From contig CAZLHI010000001.1 of the NCBI GenBank assembly GCA_964559435.1, forward strand, positions 128,886-192,885: a DNA stretch of 64,000 bases. The letters are read 5' to 3'. Position numbers and translations under genes: made by a program. The notes below the pieces were generated by a model. It saw only the letters and a list, made by a program, of their open reading frames with translations, was not told the DNA's origin and did no database searches. This document shows positions 59,710 through 64,000 of this stretch, piece after piece. Positions within the stretch are counted from its first letter, which is position 1; each line of letters starts with the position of its first letter. This DNA comes from Hebobacterum sp964559435. Its GTDB lineage: Bacteria; Armatimonadota; Hebobacteria; Hebobacterales; Hebobacteraceae.

Positions 59710-61461
59710 TTGGCTTTCACGACTCGGCCCGTGATCATGGGTACACACGGCGCGGTGGCCGCCGGTCACTATCTGGCCGCCCAGGCAGGTATGCGAATGC
59801 TCCAGCTCGGGGGCAACGCCATCGACGCAGGGGTGGCCATGGGCTTCGCCCTTGCCCTGCTCAAGCCCCATGCCAACGGAATCGGCGGCGAGGCGCCGAT
59901 CCTCGTGTACTCGGCAGATCAGGGCCGCGCGTTCGCCATCAACGGGCAGGGGGTGGCGCCGAGGAAGGCGAGCATAGAGCGGTTTCGGGACATGGGAATT
60001 GACCTGATCCCAGGCGATGGCTTCCTGCCCGCAGTCGTGCCAGGCCTGGTTGACTCCTACATCACAGCGCTCGCGGTCTTCGGCACCCTGCCTCTGGAAG
60101 AGGTGATGTCACCTGCCCTTGAGATGGCGGGGAGTGGGTTCCCCATGTACGAGGGACTGCAGACCGCGATCGAGGAGAATCTGCCGCGATGGCGCGAGCA
60201 CTACCCTAGCAGCGCAGAGGCCTACGCGCCTGAGGGCCGGGCGCCGAGCGTTGGCGAGCTGCTTCCCCAGCCCGACTGGGCCGGGAGTATGAGGCTGCTC
60301 GTGGAGGCCGAGCGGAAAGCGGCCGGGCGGGGCCGCACGGCTGCTCTCCAGGCGGCACGGGACGCGTTCTACCGGGACGAGATCGCGCGCGAGATCGTCC
60401 GCTTTGCGCGCGAGACAGAAGTCATGGACGCAAGCGGCAAGGCCCACTCGGCGCTGCTTGCCGAAGAGGACTTCGCCGCCTACCGCGCCCGAGTCGAGGA
60501 CCCCATCGCCGCAGACTGCCGCGGCCTGACGGTACACAAATGCAGCACATGGTGCCAGGGGGCTGTCTTCCTTCAGCAACTGAAGCTTCTGGAGGGGTTC
60601 GACCTGGCCGCAATGGGACACAACAGTCCCGACTACATCCACGCGGTCATCGAATGCGCCAAGCTGGCCTTCGCCGACCGCAACGCGCACTACGGCGACC
60701 CGGATTTCCTCGATGTCCCCCTCCAGCGGTTGCTGTCCCGGGAATACGCTGACGAGCGTCGGCGGCTGATCGACCCGAAGCGGGCATCCCTGGAGGATCG
60801 CCCGGGCGAGGTGCCGCCCGGGCGCAAGCTGGAGCCGGGCCTCGCCGGCCCTGACGCACCATGGCCCAGCACACACGGGGGCGACACGACGAAGTGCGAC
60901 GCAGTTGATCGCTTCGGTAACATGATCTCGATTACTCCGAGCGGTGGGTGGTTCATGTCATCGCCTGTGATCCCCGGCCTGGGATTTCCGCTGGGAACGC
61001 GCGGGCAGATGTTCGAACTCGACCCGGCGCATCCGAACTGCCTGGCCCCCGGCAAGCGGCCGCGCTCGACGCTGACCCCGTCACTGGTCACAAACGAGGG
61101 GCGGCCCTGGATGGTCTTCGGCACTCCCGGCGGGGACTGTCAGGATCAATGGACGCTCCAGTTCTTCATCAACTACGTGGACTTCGGGATGGACCTTCAG
61201 GAGGCGATCGACGCGCCCAACTTCCACAGCACACACTTCCGGAACTCGTTCTACCCACGGGCCGCCAAGCCGGGCCACGTGGTTGTTGAGGGACGCATTG
61301 GGGCAGAGGTCAGGCGCGAGCTCGAAGCACGAGGCCACACCGTCGAGGCAGTCGGCGACTGGGTGAACGGCAGCGTGCTCGCGATAAGGTTTGACCCCGA
61401 CAGCGGCCTCACTTCAGCCGCCGCCTCACCAAGGGGCGTCAGTTACGCGATTGGGTGGTAG
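59710..61461 (+). CDS. ggt: Gamma-glutamyltransferase family protein
   Basis: 583 residues from TTG 59710 with AGGAGG 7 nt upstream. An N-terminal-nucleophile hydrolase: THGAVAAGHYLAAQAGMRML and GGNAIDAGVAMGFAL begin the large subunit; Thr393 in GGDTTKCDAVD is the expected self-cleavage site and nucleophile (TTH in the classical enzymes, TTK here). PRSTLTPSLV is conserved. No signal peptide is seen, whereas typical bacterial GGT is periplasmic, so this one may be cytosolic and act on other gamma-glutamyl or acyl compounds. It lies 10 nt after the exporter operon and may be cotranscribed. Confidence 0.87.
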   Translation: MAFTTRPVIMGTHGAVAAGHYLAAQAGMRMLQLGGNAIDAGVAMGFALALLKPHANGIGGEAPILVYSADQGRAFAINGQGVAPRKASIERFRDMGIDLIPGDGFLPAVVPGLVDSYITALAVFGTLPLEEVMSPALEMAGSGFPMYEGLQTAIEENLPRWREHYPSSAEAYAPEGRAPSVGELLPQPDWAGSMRLLVEAERKAAGRGRTAALQAARDAFYRDEIAREIVRFARETEVMDASGKAHSALLAEEDFAAYRARVEDPIAADCRGLTVHKCSTWCQGAVFLQQLKLLEGFDLAAMGHNSPDYIHAVIECAKLAFADRNAHYGDPDFLDVPLQRLLSREYADERRRLIDPKRASLEDRPGEVPPGRKLEPGLAGPDAPWPSTHGGDTTKCDAVDRFGNMISITPSGGWFMSSPVIPGLGFPLGTRGQMFELDPAHPNCLAPGKRPRSTLTPSLVTNEGRPWMVFGTPGGDCQDQWTLQFFINYVDFGMDLQEAIDAPNFHSTHFRNSFYPRAAKPGHVVVEGRIGAEVRRELEARGHTVEAVGDWVNGSVLAIRFDPDSGLTSAAASPRGVSYAIGW

Positions 61462-61584
61462 CCTCGCGATGGGAGGGCCTCGGCGCGATAGTACCGAACC
61501 GGGAAGCCGCCGCCACTGCCGAGATCGTTCGCAGTAGCTGCCTGCACTGTCGAAGAGGAAAGGCGAGTCGCCGCGGGCCTCCTC

Positions 61585-61818
61585 TTATCGCCCTTTCGGG
61601 AAGAACTCCAGCCGGACGCGCCCCCGGAGAGTGCTGTCCATCCGAGCCGGCCTGCCGTTTAGTTTGACCTCCCGGACCTCCTCCTCGAAGATGTTCAGCG
61701 TATCCAGAATGTCTCGTATTCGCACTCCGCCCGCGTCGGGCAGACTGAAGCTGAGCTCCTCATGCCCGACGCCCGAGGTGTGACGCAGGTGGCCGTGTAC
61801 GGCGACGGTGACTCTCAT
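61585..61818 (-). CDS. MoaD/ThiS-like ubiquitin-fold protein without the C-terminal Gly-Gly
   Basis: 77 residues. VTVAVHGHLRH at the start and GVRIRDILDTLNIFEEEVREVKLNGRPA in the middle fit the beta-grasp fold of MoaD/ThiS sulfur carriers. The C-terminus reads RLEFFPKGR instead of ending in GG, so it cannot be adenylated and thiocarboxylated in the usual way. It may act as a structural or regulatory relative. It is the last gene of a minus-strand set and lies 9 nt from its upstream neighbour. Confidence 0.65.
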   Translation of the reverse strand: MRVTVAVHGHLRHTSGVGHEELSFSLPDAGGVRIRDILDTLNIFEEEVREVKLNGRPARMDSTLRGRVRLEFFPKGR

Positions 61819-61827
61819 CGCGGTGCC

Positions 61828-62223
61828 CTATTCATCCGGATCGACCACCTCTATCCCGGCCTCCTTCAATCTTGCGGTGAGCTGTGCTCTCGCGGCATGC
61901 ACCACAGCCTGGTATTCGCCGCGGTATGAGCGGAGCTGTCGGGCGAGAGCGAACTGAGCGCTCCGCAGGTCAGCCGCGCTCTCCTCCGTTGCCCCGAGCT
62001 GCGGCGACTTCGCGTGCGTGATGTAGGGCATCACCTGCTCCACATAAGCTGCGGTCTCGGCCTCGCCCAGCTTGGCTTCGACCACCAGGCACCCCCTGAA
62101 CGCTATCTGCTCTCCGCCCGGACTGGTGGTGGTCGCCACCTTCGCGGTGAGAGTGGCCTCACGCACACCCTGGGCCCGGAGTGCCGATATCAGATCCTCT
62201 ATCTCTTCAAACTGCCGTGCCAC
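61828..62223 (-). CDS. Conserved-looking hypothetical protein
   Basis: 131 residues from GTG 62223 with AGGGG upstream. Soluble, mixed alpha/beta at the start (LTAKVATTTSPGGEQIAFRG), then two helices of the coiled type (SAADLRSAQFALARQLRSYR, HAARAQLTARLKEAG). No family recognised. It ends 9 nt before the MoaD-like gene, so the two are probably cotranscribed. Confidence 0.6.
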   Translation of the reverse strand: MARQFEEIEDLISALRAQGVREATLTAKVATTTSPGGEQIAFRGCLVVEAKLGEAETAAYVEQVMPYITHAKSPQLGATEESAADLRSAQFALARQLRSYRGEYQAVVHAARAQLTARLKEAGIEVVDPDE

Positions 62224-62256
62224 TAGAGCACCCCTTCGGGAAGATGGTCCCCGCGG

Positions 62257-63012
62257 TTAGGGCTTCGCGGACAGGGACTCCGCCAGGAACTCACGTGATG
62301 TCGCAATGACCTCGGACTTGTAGGCCAGGCTGGAGAAGACGTGATCCGCCCCGTTCACCACGTGGACTCGGCAGCGCTCACCCAGTGCGACCCGATAGTC
62401 GGACGCATCCGACGGAGGTACGGACTCGTCGGCCGTGCCATGCACGACCAGACTCGGCCCCTGGTAGTGCGCCACTTCGCGAAGAGGCTGAATCTCCGGG
62501 AGCTCGTCCAAGAAGCCGCGGCCAAGCTCCCATCCATCCATATCCAGGACGCCCGCGCTGCCAACCGCGGCCCCGAATCTATCGCGGATGCGCTCTGGAT
62601 GGGCCACCGCCGCCCAGAGAACGAGGGCACGCACTCGCTCATCGGTCCCAGCGAGACACGCGGCCACACATCCGCCCAGACTGAGGCCTACGACGCCCAA
62701 CCGAGTGGCGTCCACCTCCGGACGAGACGCGAGGTGCTCCAAGGCAGCTCGCGCGTCCTCGAGTTCCCGCGATACTGTCATGTCCCGAAACTCGCCGGCG
62801 CTGTCGCCTGACCCCCGAAAGTCGAAACGAAGAACCGCTATTGCGTGTCGCGTGAAATCGCGGGCTGCATCCACGAACAGCCGATGAACCTCTGCCTTGT
62901 GCCCCGTGAACCCATGGCACATGATGATCCCGGCCGGACAGGCGCCGTCCGGCATGTGAAGCACGCCGAAAACCTGCTCGCCGCCCGAAGCAAACGAGGC
63001 TTGAGTCTCCAT
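62257..63012 (-). CDS. Alpha/beta hydrolase (dienelactone-hydrolase/esterase-like)
   Basis: 251 residues from ATG 63012 with GGGAGG upstream. Oxyanion CHGFTGHKAEVHRLF, nucleophile elbow GLSLGG (Ser), acid GTADESVP (Asp) and GADHVFSS (His) complete the triad. The helical lid is short. Similar proteins are cytosolic esterases or acyl-aminopeptidase-like hydrolases. Substrate unknown. It sits between the zinc-finger membrane protein and the hypothetical gene. Confidence 0.85.
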   Translation of the reverse strand: METQASFASGGEQVFGVLHMPDGACPAGIIMCHGFTGHKAEVHRLFVDAARDFTRHAIAVLRFDFRGSGDSAGEFRDMTVSRELEDARAALEHLASRPEVDATRLGVVGLSLGGCVAACLAGTDERVRALVLWAAVAHPERIRDRFGAAVGSAGVLDMDGWELGRGFLDELPEIQPLREVAHYQGPSLVVHGTADESVPPSDASDYRVALGERCRVHVVNGADHVFSSLAYKSEVIATSREFLAESLSAKP

Positions 63013-63085
63013 GCAGGCGCCTCCCGGCTTCGAGGACCAAGTTCTGGTCGCCGCCACGGCCTCCTGCCCGCGGCCCGTCAAGGCC

Positions 63086-63117
63086 GGCGCCCCGACGGAG
63101 GCGGACGCCGGGGCGCC
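63086..63117. repeat. Perfect GC hairpin between minus-strand genes
   Basis: GGCGCCCCG (63086-63094) pairs with CGGGGCGCC (63109-63117) around a 14-nt loop; no T-tract follows on either strand. A run of eight G residues lies at about 63128-63135. Termination or structural role unproven. Confidence 0.35.
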
Positions 63118-63208
63118 TATGGGTGGTGGGGGGGGTTGCGGTCCCCTGGGGCGGCATGAGCTGCCGCCCGAGACTAGTTACCGCATCTGCAGTTGGGATT
63201 CTCAGGCC

Positions 63209-63224
63209 GGGCGACTAGTCGCCC
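63209..63224. repeat. 16-bp perfect palindrome at the end of the zinc-finger gene
   Basis: GGGCGACTAGTCGCCC is self-complementary without a loop and includes the stop codon of the gene ending at 63215. It may be a protein-binding site or chance. Confidence 0.35.
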
Positions 63225-63802
63225 CGGAGCGTCCTCACCCTTGGGATGTAATAAGCAAGCGCTATGCCTGCTCCCAAAGCGAGCCAGGCCGGTAGTTCGA
63301 GCTCGCTCAGATAGCCGGGAAAGGCGCACAGTGCCCCGAGGAGCGACGAACTACCCCCGCTGAGTTGCCTATAGGAATGCTCCTGGGTCCGAACGAGGAC
63401 TAGGAAGTAGGCCAGTAAGGTGCCGGCAACGGTGATGCCAGAGGCCATCTGCTGCAGAATGTAGCCTCGCTTGTCGCCAGCCCCCTTCATGACCCCATAG
63501 CCGACCATGCCGCCGAGGAGAAGCGCGCCGACCTCAAATCTCCCACCGGTGAGGACTGCCACCTGCGACCAAGCGACAGCGGTAGCCACCGCCGCCAGCA
63601 GACCGACCAGCAAGCCACACGGGCAATTGAGGCGCTTGGTCTCCGCCTCATACTCGGCCGCCTTTCGCTCTCGCCGACGGGCCAGGCAGCCTGGGCAGAC
63701 GGAGTTCCCCCGGAGCTTGCTCTCGCATTGCCCGCAGATGGGATTCCTGCAGAGAAAGCAGTTGTAGATTACGTCTTCCTTCCCGCAGTTCACGCACTTC
63801 AT
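63215..63802 (-). CDS. Zinc-finger membrane protein of unknown function
   Basis: 195 residues. Eight cysteines in four pairs (C3/C6, C15/C18, C23/C26, C36/C39) form a cross-braced zinc-binding module similar to B-box or double zinc-ribbon domains. A short basic linker follows, and then about four membrane helices from residue 62 on. Proteins of this layout are widespread and uncharacterised. The N-terminus should be cytosolic. The gene starts at ATG 63802, 200 bp from the window end. Confidence 0.65.
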   Translation of the reverse strand: MKCVNCGKEDVIYNCFLCRNPICGQCESKLRGNSVCPGCLARRRERKAAEYEAETKRLNCPCGLLVGLLAAVATAVAWSQVAVLTGGRFEVGALLLGGMVGYGVMKGAGDKRGYILQQMASGITVAGTLLAYFLVLVRTQEHSYRQLSGGSSSLLGALCAFPGYLSELELPAWLALGAGIALAYYIPRVRTLRGD

Positions 63803-64000
63803 GGCAGACCCACCCGATACGCTGTCTTGGCACGTTGCGCGCAGCGCGGAGGAAACTCAGTGCAGAAAATAAACCCGAACCCTCTGGTAAAGCAATTCGT
63901 ATTCTAAGCGTACCTCGCCGTTGACGTCAAGCCACAGGAACGAGCGGGGTGTGACCGGCAAAGGTTGGCCGAAGTGGAAAAAAGTGATACCCTATCGGTT
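63803..64000. other. Upstream region at window edge, possible start of another operon
   Basis: 198 bp with an AT-richer core (63860-63920). TTGACG occurs at 63923-63928. The last bases contain TGG at 63967, TGG at 63976 and TGA at 63986, spaced 9-10 nt, vaguely like the TGGGN repeats bound by MraZ ahead of division gene clusters. Nothing further can be said within the window. Confidence 0.25.

Noticed and set aside
1..64000. tRNA, rRNA, CRISPR arrays, insertion sequences, integrases
   Set aside because: Scanned by eye for T-loop sequences, regular direct repeats and transposase or integrase motifs on both strands; none convincing. A tRNAscan or CRISPR search would settle it.

Overview
The window is a GC-rich, gene-dense bacterial chromosomal segment of 64 kb. 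It has short intergenic gaps, many 4-nt stop/start overlaps (ATGA, GTGA, TTGA) and frequent GTG or TTG starts. I see no tRNA, rRNA, CRISPR array, transposase or phage genes, so it reads as core chromosome plus accessory carbohydrate and export loci. The LL-diaminopimelate aminotransferase route (dapL-dapF), a lipoprotein signal peptidase, HlyD-type adaptors, a secretin-STN-like secreted protein, DUF1844 and DUF2723 proteins and GH4 enzymes fit a little-cultured lineage such as Armatimonadota or a neighbour. That placement is inference, not proof.

Layout. 1-1926: 3' part of an APC permease fused to a universal-stress domain. 1951-4714: ABC-2 export operon (ATPase plus two permeases). 4797-9149: aroA, a divergent aroC, and cstA. 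9425-12125 (minus): rmlA, a GHMP sugar kinase and galU. 12265-13143: a GT2 glycosyltransferase. 13136-20244 (minus): dapF-dapL-hflX-metalloprotease-rmlB-DNA methylase; the last five genes are joined by 4-nt overlaps. 20494-23146 (minus): mutL-miaA, followed by a good terminator. 23406-26132: a tightly coupled operon of a thioredoxin lipoprotein, two membrane-anchored ModA-like binding proteins and a thioredoxin-fold protein. 26420-30102: rodA, a DUF1844 protein and modAB without modC. 30099-31337 (minus): a Nudix/eIF2B-like fusion. 31462-36634: a nitrilase-family amidase, prmA, acpS, the NAD(P)HX repair enzyme, a divergent lspA and an ImmA/IrrE-like protease.

36675-42538 (minus): a radical SAM/SPASM protein with a CmoB-like methyltransferase, then an MFS transporter with a DUF2723 glycosyltransferase. 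42748-44832: a secreted STN-like protein, followed by a decayed peroxiredoxin. 45379-51074: a sugar locus with a GlcNAc-kinase-like protein, two GH4 glycosidases, a beta-helix protein and a nucleotidyltransferase-like protein. 51311-53864 (minus): a metal-transport module with an NRAMP-like transporter and an MgtE-N/CBS protein whose PRC-barrel N-terminus is cut off by an in-frame TAG; an intrinsic terminator lies in its 5' leader. 54267-61461: an HlyD/two-ATPase/two-permease exporter and a gamma-glutamyltransferase. 61585-63802 (minus): a MoaD-like protein, an unknown protein, an alpha/beta hydrolase and a zinc-finger membrane protein.

The parts most worth a second look are the redox/binding-protein operon at 23.4-26.1 kb, the NRAMP plus split MgtE-like module with its attenuator-like leader at 51.3-54.0 kb, the chorismate synthase that lacks canonical active-site motifs, the Nudix/eIF2B fusion, and a DNA adenine methylase coupled to cell-envelope genes.
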